DNA from: Candidatus Galacturonatibacter soehngenii
GTDB taxonomy: Bacteria > Bacillota > Clostridia > Lachnospirales > Lachnospiraceae
Direction of reading: 5' to 3'
DNA length: 64,000 nt
NCBI RefSeq assembly: GCF_008830185.1
Contig: NZ_WAGX01000003.1
Coordinates: 282,535-346,534 of the forward strand
Shown: positions 53,742 through 63,835 of the stretch, piece by piece
Position numbering within the stretch: the stretch's first letter is position 1
Layout: every line of letters starts with the position of its first letter
The notes under the pieces: model-generated
The model's input: the letters and a program-made list of their open reading frames with translations, nothing else
What the model was told of the DNA's origin: nothing
The model's database searches: none
Position numbers and translations under genes: made by a program

Positions 53742-55034
53742 ATGGATCAAATTAAATTAACAATGAAGGAGCTAAAGGCCTTTATTATATTATGGAGTAC
53801 GCAATCAATTTCCACATTGGGTAGTTCGATGACTAATTTTGCCTTAATTATCCTATCTTACCAAAGATATGAATCTGCTTTAGTGACCGCTATGTTGTCT
53901 GTGTGTACCTATGTACCTTATGTAATCATGAGTATATTTGCAGGAGCAATAAGTGATCGTTGGAATAAGAAGTACATTATGTTAGCGAGTGATAGTTTTG
54001 CAGCTTTTTGTACGGTTTTTGTTTGGATTCTACTGCGTAATGATAGGTTAGAGATATGGCATCTGTACGCTCTAAATGCCTTAAACGGATTGATGAATAC
54101 AATTCAGCAACCAGCTGCAGATGTAACAACGAGTTTATTAATTCCAGAAAAACATTATCAAAAGGCAAGTGGAATGCGTTCTTTTTCCAATTCACTTGTT
54201 AATATAGTAACACCAATGATAGCGTCAACACTATTGGCGTTAACGAATATACAAACTGTAATTTTACTAGACTTAATAACATTTGTAATTGCTTTTCTTG
54301 CATTGCTTTTTTTTATTAAGATACCAGAAATACAAAAAGAAAAAACGACTCAAGAGACAGTGTTACAATCTGCTAAAAATGGACTTAAGTATATGAAACA
54401 AAATCGTGGAATTCTAGATTTGATACTGTTTTTGGCAGCCATTAATTTTACTGCGTCCATGTACAACGCTGCTTTACCGGCCATGATATTATCCAAGGAG
54501 ACAGGAGGAGAAGTAGCGCTTGGTGTGATTAATATGGTCACAGGAATTTCAATGTTAGTTGGTAGTATAATGGTATCTTTATCACCAACTCCTATGAGTA
54601 GGGTAAAGGTGATACTAAATACATTGCTGCTATCAATGAGCACAGAGAACTTCTTTTTAGCATTTGGAAACACCCTGCCTATATGGTGTGTTGGTGCAGT
54701 TTTAGGCTGGATTGGGATTCCTATTATGAATGCAAATATGGATGTGTTATTTCGAAGTTATATTCCCCTACCTATGCAAGGGCGTATTTACTCTGCTAGA
54801 AATACGCTTCAGTTTTTTACAATTCCGATTGGATACTTTCTAGGGGGAGTATTGGTTGATCGGGTATTTGAACCATTTATGGCAATACAACCAGCACAAG
54901 GAGTTTTCGTGATGTTTTTTGGTACAGGCAAAGGATCAGGTGCCGCATTTTTGTTTTTTGTTCTTGGTGTTCTTGGAGTTGTAACCTGTCTCGTTTTCCG
55001 TAAGGACAAAAATATTAGACAATTGGAACAATAG
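53742..55034 (+). CDS. MFS efflux transporter (Mef-like)
   Basis: The 430-residue protein has about 12 membrane segments and MFS features (SIFAGAISDRWNKKYIMLASD between helices 2 and 3, and LDLITFVIAFLALLFFIKIPE). It is close to the macrolide-efflux-like MFS_3 group. ATG at 53742 lies 9 bases after AAGGAG, which is trapped in a hairpin. The leader-peptide arrangement suggests induction by a ribosome-targeting compound. Substrate identity is not known. Confidence 0.85.
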   Translation: MDQIKLTMKELKAFIILWSTQSISTLGSSMTNFALIILSYQRYESALVTAMLSVCTYVPYVIMSIFAGAISDRWNKKYIMLASDSFAAFCTVFVWILLRNDRLEIWHLYALNALNGLMNTIQQPAADVTTSLLIPEKHYQKASGMRSFSNSLVNIVTPMIASTLLALTNIQTVILLDLITFVIAFLALLFFIKIPEIQKEKTTQETVLQSAKNGLKYMKQNRGILDLILFLAAINFTASMYNAALPAMILSKETGGEVALGVINMVTGISMLVGSIMVSLSPTPMSRVKVILNTLLLSMSTENFFLAFGNTLPIWCVGAVLGWIGIPIMNANMDVLFRSYIPLPMQGRIYSARNTLQFFTIPIGYFLGGVLVDRVFEPFMAIQPAQGVFVMFFGTGKGSGAAFLFFVLGVLGVVTCLVFRKDKNIRQLEQ

Positions 55035-55088
55035 CAATATGTGAACGAAACATTTTGAGATGAAATAAGTGGATGAAAGGAAAGGCAA

Positions 55089-55439
55089 ATGAACATTCAA
55101 ATATTTGGAAAAAGTAAATGCTTTGAAACCAAAAAAGCAGAGCGTTATTTCAAAGAAAGAGGGATAACCTATCAGTCTATTGATATGATACAAAAGGGCA
55201 TGAGCAAAGGAGAATTCAATCGTGTCAAACAGGCAGTTGGTGGTTATGAAAAGTTAATTGATGAAAAGACAAAGGATCAAGATACCTTACTATTAGTTAA
55301 ATATCTGGCAGAAGAAGATAAAGAAGAAAAACTTTTAGAAAATCCCAAGCTATTCAAAACTCCAATTGTAAGAAATGGAAATAAAGCTACAGTTGGGTAC
55401 CAACCAGCAATATGGAAGAGTTGGGAGATGGAAAAATGA
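55089..55439 (+). CDS. ArsC/Spx-family thioredoxin-fold protein
   Basis: The 116-residue protein starts IQIFGKSKCFETKKAERYFKERGI, the ArsC/Spx beginning with a single cysteine (KCFET), and has FKTPIVRNGNKATVGYQPAIWKSW. The CxxC of Spx is absent, so the arsenate reductase-like branch fits better. No arsenic genes are nearby. It could be co-transcribed with the MFS gene 54 bases upstream. The ATG follows GGAAAGG. Confidence 0.85.
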   Translation: MNIQIFGKSKCFETKKAERYFKERGITYQSIDMIQKGMSKGEFNRVKQAVGGYEKLIDEKTKDQDTLLLVKYLAEEDKEEKLLENPKLFKTPIVRNGNKATVGYQPAIWKSWEMEK

Positions 55440-55477
55440 AATTTGAGAAGAAATAATATACTTGAGCCACGTGCGCG

Positions 55478-55510
55478 ACAGAGTGTCTGCAAAGCAGACA
55501 CTCTGTTTTT
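55478..55510 (+). terminator. Terminator after the ArsC-like gene
   Basis: A perfect 13-bp stem ACAGAGTGTCTGC with its complement is followed by a T tract and separates the efflux region from the sugar locus. Confidence 0.9.
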
Positions 55511-55655
55511 AAGTATGTAAGTAGATGGTTTTCGTTACAACTAAAAGATACAAAAATAACAGACAAAAAACAAAAAAATACAACGGAAATACTACTGAAA
55601 ACAACCCCTTATTCTTGTGCATATCGTCAAAATTGACAAGTAATGTCTGAATCCA

Positions 55656-55683
55656 TTGAAATTATATATAAATTATTTATAAT
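55656..55683 (+). promoter_or_regulatory. Promoter of the sugar locus
   Basis: TTGAAA and TATAAT are 16 bases apart, before the glycoside hydrolase gene. No clear CcpA site was found nearby. Confidence 0.55.
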
Positions 55684-55712
55684 ATTCATATCAAAGGGTA
55701 AAGGAGTTGCGT

Positions 55713-57230
55713 ATGAAAACAATAGAGCGTTTTGACATTTTTGAAATTAGGCTACAAGGGAAAAAAGAAGGGAATCCTTTTGCAGATGAGTGGATCAAAG
55801 GAGAATTTGTCTGCGAATCTGAAAGAAAAATAGTAAGTGGTTTTTACAATGGGGATGGAGAGTATGTTGTTCGTTTTATGCCAAGTTATGAGAAGGAATA
55901 TCAATATAGAATTTTTGGTAGTTATTCAGAAAAGGAAGAAAAAGGGGAGTTTTTAGTTGTATGTAATACTGGAAATAACCATGGTCCTGTAAAAGTAGCA
56001 AATCAATATCATTTTACCTATGCTGATCAAACGCCGTACTATCCGTTTGGCACTACCTGTTATGCTTGGACACATCAGGTAAAAAATTCACAAGATAGTA
56101 CCATAGAATCTTTAAAGCAAAGTCCTTTTAATAAAATCAGATTTTGTATCTTTCCCAAACATTACGATTATAATCTTTATGAACCCATTACCTACCCATA
56201 TGTTGGAGTACCATGTAGTATTAAAAATCTAAAAAGAGATAACTTTGAGACCTATCTTCCCTCGAATCCTGAAAATCAATGGGATTTTACACGATTTAAT
56301 CCAAAACATTTTGAAATAATCGAAGAAAGAATCAAAGAGTTAATGGATATCGGGATAGAAGCAGATATTATTTTATTTCACCCATACGACCGATGGGGAT
56401 TTTCAACCATGACTCCCCTGCAAGATCAATTTTATTTAAAATATGTGATAGCAAGATTTTCTGCCTATCGAAATGTCTGGTGGTCTCTTGCAAATGAATT
56501 TGATTTATGCCCAGCAAAAAGCATTGCTGATTGGGAGGAAATTGCAAGGGTGATCTGTGAAGAAGATCCATATGAACGACTTCGTTCCATACATAATTGT
56601 AAAGTCTTATACGATTACACAAAAGAATGGATTACTCATTGTAGTATTCAAAGAACTGAAATTCACCTATCGGTTGTAAATACGAAGACTTGGAGAGAAA
56701 TGTATCAAAAGCCAGTAGTACTTGATGAGGTGGGTTATGAAGGAAATATCAATCATTTTTGGGGGAATCTTCCTGCTAAAGAAATGGTGCGTCTCTTTTG
56801 GATGACAACGGTTAGAGGAGGTTATTGTGGTCACGGAGAGACTTACGTAAATAAACAAGATAAGCTTTGGTGGTCACATGGGATTCGTTTATATGGAGAA
56901 AGTCCCAAAAGAATAGAATTCTTAAGAAAAATAGTGGAAGAGGTACCAATGGGTGGATTAGAACCTGCTGAAATACCAAGGTGGAGTGATAATGTTGCTA
57001 CTGCGTCTCATCCAGACTATAAAGGAAACTATTATTTATTTTATACTGGAATATCTTGTCCAGCATTTTTAGAGTTTTTTATGAGAACAGATAAGAAATA
57101 TAGAGTGGAATTAATTGATACTTGGGATATGACAATCAACCGATTAGGTATATTTAGCGGTACCTTCCAAATTGACCTACCTTCTAAGCCGTATATGGCA
57201 ATACGGATACAAGCCATGGAAGAAAAATAA
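55713..57230 (+). CDS. Putative glycoside hydrolase (DUF5060/DUF5605-like)
   Basis: The ATG at 55713 lies 8 bases after AAAGGAG. The 505-residue protein has a DUF5060-like N-terminal beta domain (about 1-85), a TIM-barrel-like core starting YYPFGTTCYAWTHQ (from about 112) and a beta-rich C-terminus. Candidate catalytic glutamates are in WWSLANEFDLC (about 270) and VVLDEVGYEG (about 342), as in retaining clan GH-A enzymes. There is no signal peptide, so it acts inside the cell on imported oligosaccharide. It opens a sugar-acid locus. Confidence 0.8.
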   Translation: MKTIERFDIFEIRLQGKKEGNPFADEWIKGEFVCESERKIVSGFYNGDGEYVVRFMPSYEKEYQYRIFGSYSEKEEKGEFLVVCNTGNNHGPVKVANQYHFTYADQTPYYPFGTTCYAWTHQVKNSQDSTIESLKQSPFNKIRFCIFPKHYDYNLYEPITYPYVGVPCSIKNLKRDNFETYLPSNPENQWDFTRFNPKHFEIIEERIKELMDIGIEADIILFHPYDRWGFSTMTPLQDQFYLKYVIARFSAYRNVWWSLANEFDLCPAKSIADWEEIARVICEEDPYERLRSIHNCKVLYDYTKEWITHCSIQRTEIHLSVVNTKTWREMYQKPVVLDEVGYEGNINHFWGNLPAKEMVRLFWMTTVRGGYCGHGETYVNKQDKLWWSHGIRLYGESPKRIEFLRKIVEEVPMGGLEPAEIPRWSDNVATASHPDYKGNYYLFYTGISCPAFLEFFMRTDKKYRVELIDTWDMTINRLGIFSGTFQIDLPSKPYMAIRIQAMEEK

Positions 57231-57251
57231 AGGATATAAGGAGAGAAAAAC

Positions 57252-58733
57252 GTGTCAGAAATACATCAATATAAAAGATTATCTTACAGCCAAGTCAGAA
57301 AACAATATGATGCCATTACATCATGGAAAATTAACAAAGAAGAAAAAGACTGGATAGAGAAGGAATTAAAAAATGCAGTGGATTCTGCTAACTATAAAAT
57401 TGTTGTTCTTGATGATGACCCTACTGGAGTACAATCAATACATCATGTATCAGTATTTACAGATTGGTCAATAAAAAGTATTGAAAAAGGTTTTAAGAGT
57501 TTAAACAAAATGTTCTTTATTTTGACGAACTCGAGAGGATTAACAGAAGAGGAAACGACAAAACTTCACAAGGAAGTCGCACATAATACAGCAGTGGTAG
57601 CGAAAAAGCAAGGCATTCCTTTTTTGATTATCAACCGAAGCGACTCCACTCTACGTGGTCATTTTCCGCTCGAAACAGAGGTTCTTTGCAAGCAGTTGGA
57701 GGAAGAAAATAATTGGATTGTAGATGGTGAGATTTTGATTCCATTTTTTGAAGCGGGTGGAAGAATCACAATAGAAAATGTACATTATGTAAAGTACGAG
57801 GATGAGTTAGTGCCGGCGAATGAGACAGAGTTTGCCAAGGACAAGACCTTTGGATATGAAAATTCTGATTTGCGCCAGTATGTGCAGGAGAAGACAAATG
57901 AAAGATTTCAAGCAAAAGACGTTGTAACGATTACCTTACAGGAATTAAGAGGTCTAAAATTAAAAGAAATAGAAGAAAAACTTATGCAAGTGAATCAATT
58001 TCAAAAGGTTATTGTAAACGCATTAGAACAAGAGGACCTTAAGGTGTTTACTATTGTATTATACAAAGCTTTGGCGAAGGGGAAGCGATTTTTATTTCGA
58101 ACGGCAGCAGATTTTGTAAAGGCAATTGCTCATATTAAAGATCAACCACTACTGACAAAAGCACAGATGATAAAGAGTAAGTCAAATTTTGGTGGTTTAA
58201 TTGTCATAGGTTCACATACAAAGAAGACAACAGCACAATTTAATGCGCTAAAAGACATAAAAGGAATGTATTTTTTAGAAATGAATACAGATTTGGTACT
58301 GGAAGGAAAGCTTGACCAAGAAGTGCAACGTGTTGTTATGCAGTGTGATGAAATGATTGAGAAGGGAAGATGCGTTGTTGTTTATACAAAAAGACAACTT
58401 TTGATATTAGAAAATGACACCAAAGAAAAAGCATTACTTCGTTCGGTTGAAATTTCAAATGCAGTACAAAAAGTAGTGGGGGAATTAAGACAAAAGCCAT
58501 CCTTTATTATTGCAAAAGGTGGTATTACATCAAGTGATATAGGAGTAAAAGCGCTTCGTGTAAAAGAAGCAATGGTACTTGGACAAGTACAACCTGGTAT
58601 CCCTGTTTGGAAAACGGATGAGGAGAGTAAGTTTCCTGGTATTCCTTATGTCATTTTTCCAGGTAATGTTGGAGATGAGTCTACACTAAGAAACGTAGTA
58701 CTTGAGTTGATGGAGGAAGAAGCGTATGAATAA
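57252..58733 (+). CDS. Four-carbon acid sugar kinase family protein (DUF1537)
   Basis: A GTG at 57252 follows AAGGAG; 493 residues. The N-terminal SBD_N-type domain has VVLDDDPTGVQSIHHV and NRSDSTLRGHFPLE. The C-terminal nucleotide-binding domain has FIIAKGGITSSDIGVKAL. Members (OtnK, DtnK, DenK) phosphorylate four-carbon acid sugars, and relatives act on other sugar acids. It overlaps the BKACE gene by 8 bases. The true substrate here is unknown. Confidence 0.88.
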   Translation: MSEIHQYKRLSYSQVRKQYDAITSWKINKEEKDWIEKELKNAVDSANYKIVVLDDDPTGVQSIHHVSVFTDWSIKSIEKGFKSLNKMFFILTNSRGLTEEETTKLHKEVAHNTAVVAKKQGIPFLIINRSDSTLRGHFPLETEVLCKQLEEENNWIVDGEILIPFFEAGGRITIENVHYVKYEDELVPANETEFAKDKTFGYENSDLRQYVQEKTNERFQAKDVVTITLQELRGLKLKEIEEKLMQVNQFQKVIVNALEQEDLKVFTIVLYKALAKGKRFLFRTAADFVKAIAHIKDQPLLTKAQMIKSKSNFGGLIVIGSHTKKTTAQFNALKDIKGMYFLEMNTDLVLEGKLDQEVQRVVMQCDEMIEKGRCVVVYTKRQLLILENDTKEKALLRSVEISNAVQKVVGELRQKPSFIIAKGGITSSDIGVKALRVKEAMVLGQVQPGIPVWKTDEESKFPGIPYVIFPGNVGDESTLRNVVLELMEEEAYE

Positions 58734-59517
58734 AGTAATTATTTCAGTAGCACCAGTAGCAGGTCCAGATCCTCTTATTCCAGAGATGCTTGTAGCTGAT
58801 ATAGAAAAATGTGTGGATGCTGGTGCATCCATGTGTCACTTACATTGTAAGACTAGAGAAGGAAAATTAACTCCTGATATTTCAAATATTTCGTTTGCAT
58901 TTGATAAAATCTTAGAAAAGCGTGACATCGTTGTTCAGGCGTCAACAGGGGGGATATCAGATATGACCATAGAAAAACGATGCAATCCTCTTTGGTATCC
59001 AAAGGTTGAAAGTGCTTCGTTAAATGGAGGCTCTACCAATCTAGGTGAGGCAATTTATCGTAACTCCTTAGAGGATATTCGTTATTGTGCAAAAGTGTGC
59101 TACGAACGAGCAATTCTTCCAGAAATTGAGGTGTTTGACATTGGAATGATACATAACATAGAGTGCATACGCAAAGAATTACCTTTTCGAGAACCACTTC
59201 TATTTAATTTAGTATTTGGACATAAGGGAGGAATGCAACCGACAATGGAAGCGTTAAGTGCATTTCGAAGTTTTTTACCAGAGAATGCTTTCTTTGGTGT
59301 AACTCATTTTGGAAGAGATAATTGGAGCTTTTTAGCAGGAGCAATCGCCATGGGTGCTTCCTTGGTTCGTATTGGGTTTGAAGATAGTAGATATCTTTCT
59401 AGTAAAAAGGTTGCTAAGTATAATTATGAGCTAGTCGAAAAGTTAGCTACTTTGATTCGCGCTATGGATTTGGAAGTGGCAACTCCTGTGGAAGCTAGAA
59501 AGATGCTTGGAATATGA
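58726..59517 (+). CDS. BKACE-family protein (DUF849, 3-keto acid cleavage enzyme)
   Basis: The 263-residue TIM-barrel protein has the zinc-binding HLHCKTREGKLTPD (His38 and His40) and GHKGGMQPTMEAL. BKACE enzymes condense a beta-keto acid with acetyl-CoA and cleave it into an acetoacetate or acyl product; the founding member is in lysine fermentation. Linkage to a sugar-acid kinase is unusual for lysine pathways and points to keto-acid cleavage in sugar-acid breakdown. It is shorter than the founding member (about 275 residues). Overlaps of 8 and 4 bases tie it to its neighbours. Confidence 0.82.
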   Translation: MNKVIISVAPVAGPDPLIPEMLVADIEKCVDAGASMCHLHCKTREGKLTPDISNISFAFDKILEKRDIVVQASTGGISDMTIEKRCNPLWYPKVESASLNGGSTNLGEAIYRNSLEDIRYCAKVCYERAILPEIEVFDIGMIHNIECIRKELPFREPLLFNLVFGHKGGMQPTMEALSAFRSFLPENAFFGVTHFGRDNWSFLAGAIAMGASLVRIGFEDSRYLSSKKVAKYNYELVEKLATLIRAMDLEVATPVEARKMLGI

Positions 59518-61238
59518 AAGGAACGATAAGAGAGCAAATTCTTTATTCCATGGTATGTGTATCGATTTTAATTATGGTTATTTTAGGTATCTCTATTTTT
59601 GCCATTTCAAAAAGAACGATTGAAAAAAATTATCAGGAGTCTCATTATTACAATCTTCAGGTTTCTAGTAGTAATATTGAAATTCAATTAAATACCATTG
59701 TAGATGAAATAAGAACCGTATTAACAAACGGTACGTTCTTAAACATTATGTTAAATGATGATAGCACCACAGGTTATTTTTCTGCAAGAAATAAACTTAC
59801 CATGGAAAGCATTATGAATGAAATAACAAATCACAACCAAATGATTCAAAGCATGACAATTCTAGATAAGCGGGGAAGCTGGCTTTTTGTTACGAAAAAT
59901 ACGACACAAAAAGGGAAAATGAGTCATTACTATACTACGGACCATCTATTGGAGGAAGAATGGGTTAAGGTGGCAAATCAGGCCAAAGGCAAAGAGGTAT
60001 TTTACGGATATAACGTTTTATTTGAAGATGAAAATGCAGATGTTTTTTCTATGGTCAAACAATTGATCCATGCAGAGACAGGTGAGAATGTAGGCTATAT
60101 GGTAGTAAATATTCGAAAAAAGCTTTTGGATAAAGCATTTAGCACAGAGATTCAAAGTTATACGACCAACCGTTATATGATAATTGATAAAGACGAGATA
60201 AGAAATGATGCGGGAAATAGAAGCTTGGTTTACTTTAATGGAAACACCGAGGATAGTGCTAAGATATTAAACGCTTACGAAGAGGGGGAAGCAGACGGAA
60301 GATACTTATTTAGTTCTTATCATAACAAAAGTAGTAATTGGGATATTGTAAATGTAATTGAAAGAAATGAACTAAGTAAGGAGAGTAATTACATTGGATG
60401 GGTCATTGTTATAGCTGTTATTGTATTAATTATTCTAAGTATCGGCGTTGCTAATACCATATCTAAAAGAATTAGTAGACCTCTTGAAACCCTTGAAAAG
60501 GCCATTATAGAAGTTGGAGATGGAAACTTTCAGGTAGAAGTAGAGTTTGATTATAGCGAGGTTGGAATGGTTGGTAGGAAATTTCAAGATATGGCTCGTA
60601 ACAATCTAGAGCTTAGAGAACGCTTGCTAAATGCACAAATCAAGGAACGTGAAGCGGAGTTATTGTTATTGCAATCCCAGATTAACCCGCATTTTCTGTA
60701 TAATACATTGGATTCCCTCTATTTTATGGCAATTATTAAAGATGCGGATGATATAGCGGAAATGGTGAAAAGTTTATCCGATACATTCAAACTAAGTTTG
60801 AACAAAGGAGATAAGTTGATTCGGGTTAAGGATGAATTGGAAAAAATAAAAGCCTATATGAAAATTCAAAACTTACGACATGGCGACCGATTCTTATTTT
60901 TACTTGACGTTGAAGAGGAAATGCTAGATAAAAAAATGCTTTCTTTTATTTTGCAGCCAATTGTAGAAAACTCTGTGTATCATGGATTAGAGCCAAAGAG
61001 AGGAAAAGGTAGTATTCATATTAGGGGTTATGAAACAAATGATAGGTTACATTTTGTGATTGAGGATGATGGAGTTGGAATACTAGACCTCTCAAAATTA
61101 GATTCAGGTTATGGTGTGCACAACATTCAAGAAAGAATCCGATTATTCTATGGAGAAGAGTATCTGGTGAAATTTTACAGTGAACGAGGGCAAGGTACGA
61201 CTGCCAGTATCACACTACCAATTGTAAAGGAAGGATAA
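59514..61238 (+). CDS. YesM-type sensor histidine kinase
   Basis: The 574-residue protein has two membrane helices (about 12-30 and 295-315) around a large dCache-type sensor domain. HAMP, the phosphotransfer histidine in QSQINPHFLYNTLDSLYF (about 391) and a HATPase with IVENSVYHGLEPKRGKG and DDGVGI follow. Such kinases respond to extracellular sugars with their ABC transporter. It overlaps the BKACE gene by 4 bases (ATGA) and is followed by the regulator gene after 2 bases. Confidence 0.93.
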   Translation: MKGTIREQILYSMVCVSILIMVILGISIFAISKRTIEKNYQESHYYNLQVSSSNIEIQLNTIVDEIRTVLTNGTFLNIMLNDDSTTGYFSARNKLTMESIMNEITNHNQMIQSMTILDKRGSWLFVTKNTTQKGKMSHYYTTDHLLEEEWVKVANQAKGKEVFYGYNVLFEDENADVFSMVKQLIHAETGENVGYMVVNIRKKLLDKAFSTEIQSYTTNRYMIIDKDEIRNDAGNRSLVYFNGNTEDSAKILNAYEEGEADGRYLFSSYHNKSSNWDIVNVIERNELSKESNYIGWVIVIAVIVLIILSIGVANTISKRISRPLETLEKAIIEVGDGNFQVEVEFDYSEVGMVGRKFQDMARNNLELRERLLNAQIKEREAELLLLQSQINPHFLYNTLDSLYFMAIIKDADDIAEMVKSLSDTFKLSLNKGDKLIRVKDELEKIKAYMKIQNLRHGDRFLFLLDVEEEMLDKKMLSFILQPIVENSVYHGLEPKRGKGSIHIRGYETNDRLHFVIEDDGVGILDLSKLDSGYGVHNIQERIRLFYGEEYLVKFYSERGQGTTASITLPIVKEG

Positions 61239-61240
61239 GT

Positions 61241-62275
61241 ATGTATAGAATAGTGGTTATTGATGACGAGTATATTGTTGTGGAAGGAATTAAAGCAATC
61301 ATAAAAAAACGTTCTATGGACTGTGAAGTGGTAGGCTCTGCCGTAGATGGTATAGAGGGACTAGATGTTGTTAGGACTCAAAAGCCTGATATATTAATTA
61401 CGGATATACGAATGCCTGGTTTGGATGGTTTATCCTTGATTGATATCATAAAAGATGAGTTGCCTAAAACGAGATTTATTGTAATTAGTGGATACACAGA
61501 ATTTGAATATGCAAGGCGGGCAATCAGTCTTGGTGTAAAGGGCTATATCGATAAACCAATCACTATGGAAAAATTAGAAGAAGTCATTGCAAAGTTAACA
61601 AGAGAAGATGAAGCCCAAAGCAGGCAGACGAGCTTGTTTGAACTTTATATGGGTAACATGATGGAGAAGGTGATATTAGAAAAGCCAGAAGAATTAAGAA
61701 AAGAATGTAATGTATATTTAAGTCAGCTTAGGAATCAAATCGAATATTTGGGGATTTATAAAAAAGAGTGTTATCATTTGCTTTGTGTGTTGTTAGAGTT
61801 ATTTGCAGAGCGAAAACAGATTCATGAAGAATGGGTACATATATCACATGCTGAAATAGAACGTTTCAAGACGATTGAAGAAATAAAAGAGTATATTAGC
61901 TTGGTTGTGAAGAAAATAGCCGCCTCCATGGAAGCAGAGAAAATTGGTGCAAATCATTTCGTGGTAAATAAGTTGTTACAATATATATCAGAAAATTATA
62001 ACAAAGACATTGGTCTGACTGAGTTAGCGGATGTAGTCAACATGAATCCTTCTTATTTATGTATTTTATTTAAAGAAGAAGTTGGTATGAGTTATGTAAA
62101 ATATCTTACGAATTTAAGGATTAATAAAGCAAAAGAACTTCTAAAGGAGGGATACAAGGTCAGTAATGTGAGTGAAATGGTTGGATATAATAACTATCGA
62201 TATTTTTGTGATATTTTTAAGAAACATTTAGGTAAAACACCCAATGAATATAAGGGATGCATACGCAAGAAGTGA
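61241..62275 (+). CDS. YesN-type response regulator with AraC DNA-binding domain
   Basis: The 344-residue protein has a receiver domain with phospho-acceptor Asp55 (ILITDIRMPGLDG) and lysine in GYIDKPIT. A linker and a C-terminal AraC domain follow (about 245-340: IGLTELADVVNMNPSYLCILFKEEVG and VSEMVGYNNYRYFCDIFKKHLGKTP). It probably activates the lipoprotein/permease operon that follows. It is co-transcribed with the kinase. Confidence 0.95.
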   Translation: MYRIVVIDDEYIVVEGIKAIIKKRSMDCEVVGSAVDGIEGLDVVRTQKPDILITDIRMPGLDGLSLIDIIKDELPKTRFIVISGYTEFEYARRAISLGVKGYIDKPITMEKLEEVIAKLTREDEAQSRQTSLFELYMGNMMEKVILEKPEELRKECNVYLSQLRNQIEYLGIYKKECYHLLCVLLELFAERKQIHEEWVHISHAEIERFKTIEEIKEYISLVVKKIAASMEAEKIGANHFVVNKLLQYISENYNKDIGLTELADVVNMNPSYLCILFKEEVGMSYVKYLTNLRINKAKELLKEGYKVSNVSEMVGYNNYRYFCDIFKKHLGKTPNEYKGCIRKK

Positions 62276-62438
62276 TATAATCAACATACATAACAACAAA
62301 AAACCAAAAAAAGTGTACATTATATAAAATATTACTGACTAGAATAAAAGTTGATGTGTGATATTGTATATATATAGATGAAAAGCATAATTTCGTCTAT
62401 GCAATACTTACAAAACATATCAAATGGGAGGTTTTGCA

Positions 62439-63830
62439 ATGAAGAAAAAGATTTTATCAACTTTGCTCTCTGTAGCAATGGTAGCAGCTTTATTAGCAGG
62501 CTGTGGAAATGGATCAACAAAAGAGACATCAAAAGAAACACAGACGAACACACCTTCAACCACTGAAAGTGAAGCAGCAACCGATTCCACCGACCAAGGG
62601 CAAGCAGCAACTCAAGATCCTCAAACAGAGAAAACTATTAAAATACTATCAATATGGGCAGAAGATAATGATAATGGTGTTCTCATTAATGAGATTTGTA
62701 AAAAGTACCAGGCTGAAATGAATCCGAATTTTAACTGGGAGTACGAATTGGTATCCTCTGATGACTTGAAGCAAAAAATTGCAACTTTAACAGCATCCAA
62801 TGATTTACCAGATATTTTTGTTTATGAATCAGGAAAACCAATTGTAGATTTGATTGATGCGGATAAAATTGTAAATATCAGTGAGGTGTTAGAACAATAT
62901 GGTTGTGCAGATTCTATGAATCCTTCTGCAGTTTCATTGCTTTCTACACTTTCAGGAACGGATGATATTTATGACTTACCATTAGGATTAAATGTAGAAG
63001 GTTTTTGGTATAACAAGGCGTTGTTTGAACAGGCTGGCGTTAAAGTTCCAACTACATGGGAGGAATTTGAAGATGCATTGGCTAAATTAAATGATGCAGG
63101 TATTCAGCCACTTGCAGCAGGTGGTTCTGATAAATGGGGTGTAACTCGTTTAATCAATGCTTATTTGGTAAGAAGTGCAGGACCAGATGCAATGACAAAA
63201 GCTGCCAATGGTGAAGCAAAATATACAGATGAGGCATATGTAGCAGCTGCGCAAAAAATTCAGGATTGGGCTGATAAAGGCTACTTTGGGCAAGGAGTTA
63301 CAACGGTTGATATGAATACGGCTGGGTCTATGTTAATGACAGGAAAAGCTGCTATTTTTTACAACGGTTCTTGGTTTACTTCGAATTTAAATGATGATTC
63401 TGCAAACTTGGCAGGTAATGATGGAATTGGTTTTTTTAATGTTCCAGTCGTAGATGAAAAAATTTCGGCAGGAGATTCCTATTCCATGAATTGTGGTAAC
63501 ATCCTTTGCTTTAGTAAAGAAAAATACGATGATGCAACTGGATGGTTTATTAAATATTTTGTAGAAAATATGGGTAATACTGCAATGAAATTACAAGGTA
63601 CTGTAAAAGGTTATAATTACGATACAGCATCCTCTAATGTTTCAGGATATACACAGATGGTACTTGATAACATCAACTCAGCAAAATCTGCTTTTACTTG
63701 GTATGAAGCAACAATGGGAAGCGAAGTATCAACCGTTGCACAGGAAAATGTTCAAACTTTGTTAACGGGTGATATGTCAGCAGAAGAATACATGCAATCA
63801 ATACAAGATGCATTTGACTTAAGCAATTAA
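62439..63830 (+). CDS. Sugar ABC transporter lipoprotein, substrate-binding
   Basis: The ATG at 62439 follows GGGAGG. A lipoprotein signal with lipobox LLAGC (Cys22) opens the 463-residue protein. A Ser/Thr/Glu-rich linker (about 25-65) precedes a family 1 extracellular solute-binding protein (IKILSIWAEDNDN, DIFVYESGKP, FNVPVVDEKISAGDSY). It is anchored outside the membrane and binds a sugar or oligosaccharide. The permease gene starts 121 bases later. The surrounding genes suggest an acid-sugar-containing substrate. Confidence 0.94.
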   Translation: MKKKILSTLLSVAMVAALLAGCGNGSTKETSKETQTNTPSTTESEAATDSTDQGQAATQDPQTEKTIKILSIWAEDNDNGVLINEICKKYQAEMNPNFNWEYELVSSDDLKQKIATLTASNDLPDIFVYESGKPIVDLIDADKIVNISEVLEQYGCADSMNPSAVSLLSTLSGTDDIYDLPLGLNVEGFWYNKALFEQAGVKVPTTWEEFEDALAKLNDAGIQPLAAGGSDKWGVTRLINAYLVRSAGPDAMTKAANGEAKYTDEAYVAAAQKIQDWADKGYFGQGVTTVDMNTAGSMLMTGKAAIFYNGSWFTSNLNDDSANLAGNDGIGFFNVPVVDEKISAGDSYSMNCGNILCFSKEKYDDATGWFIKYFVENMGNTAMKLQGTVKGYNYDTASSNVSGYTQMVLDNINSAKSAFTWYEATMGSEVSTVAQENVQTLLTGDMSAEEYMQSIQDAFDLSN

Positions 63831-63835
63831 AAAAA

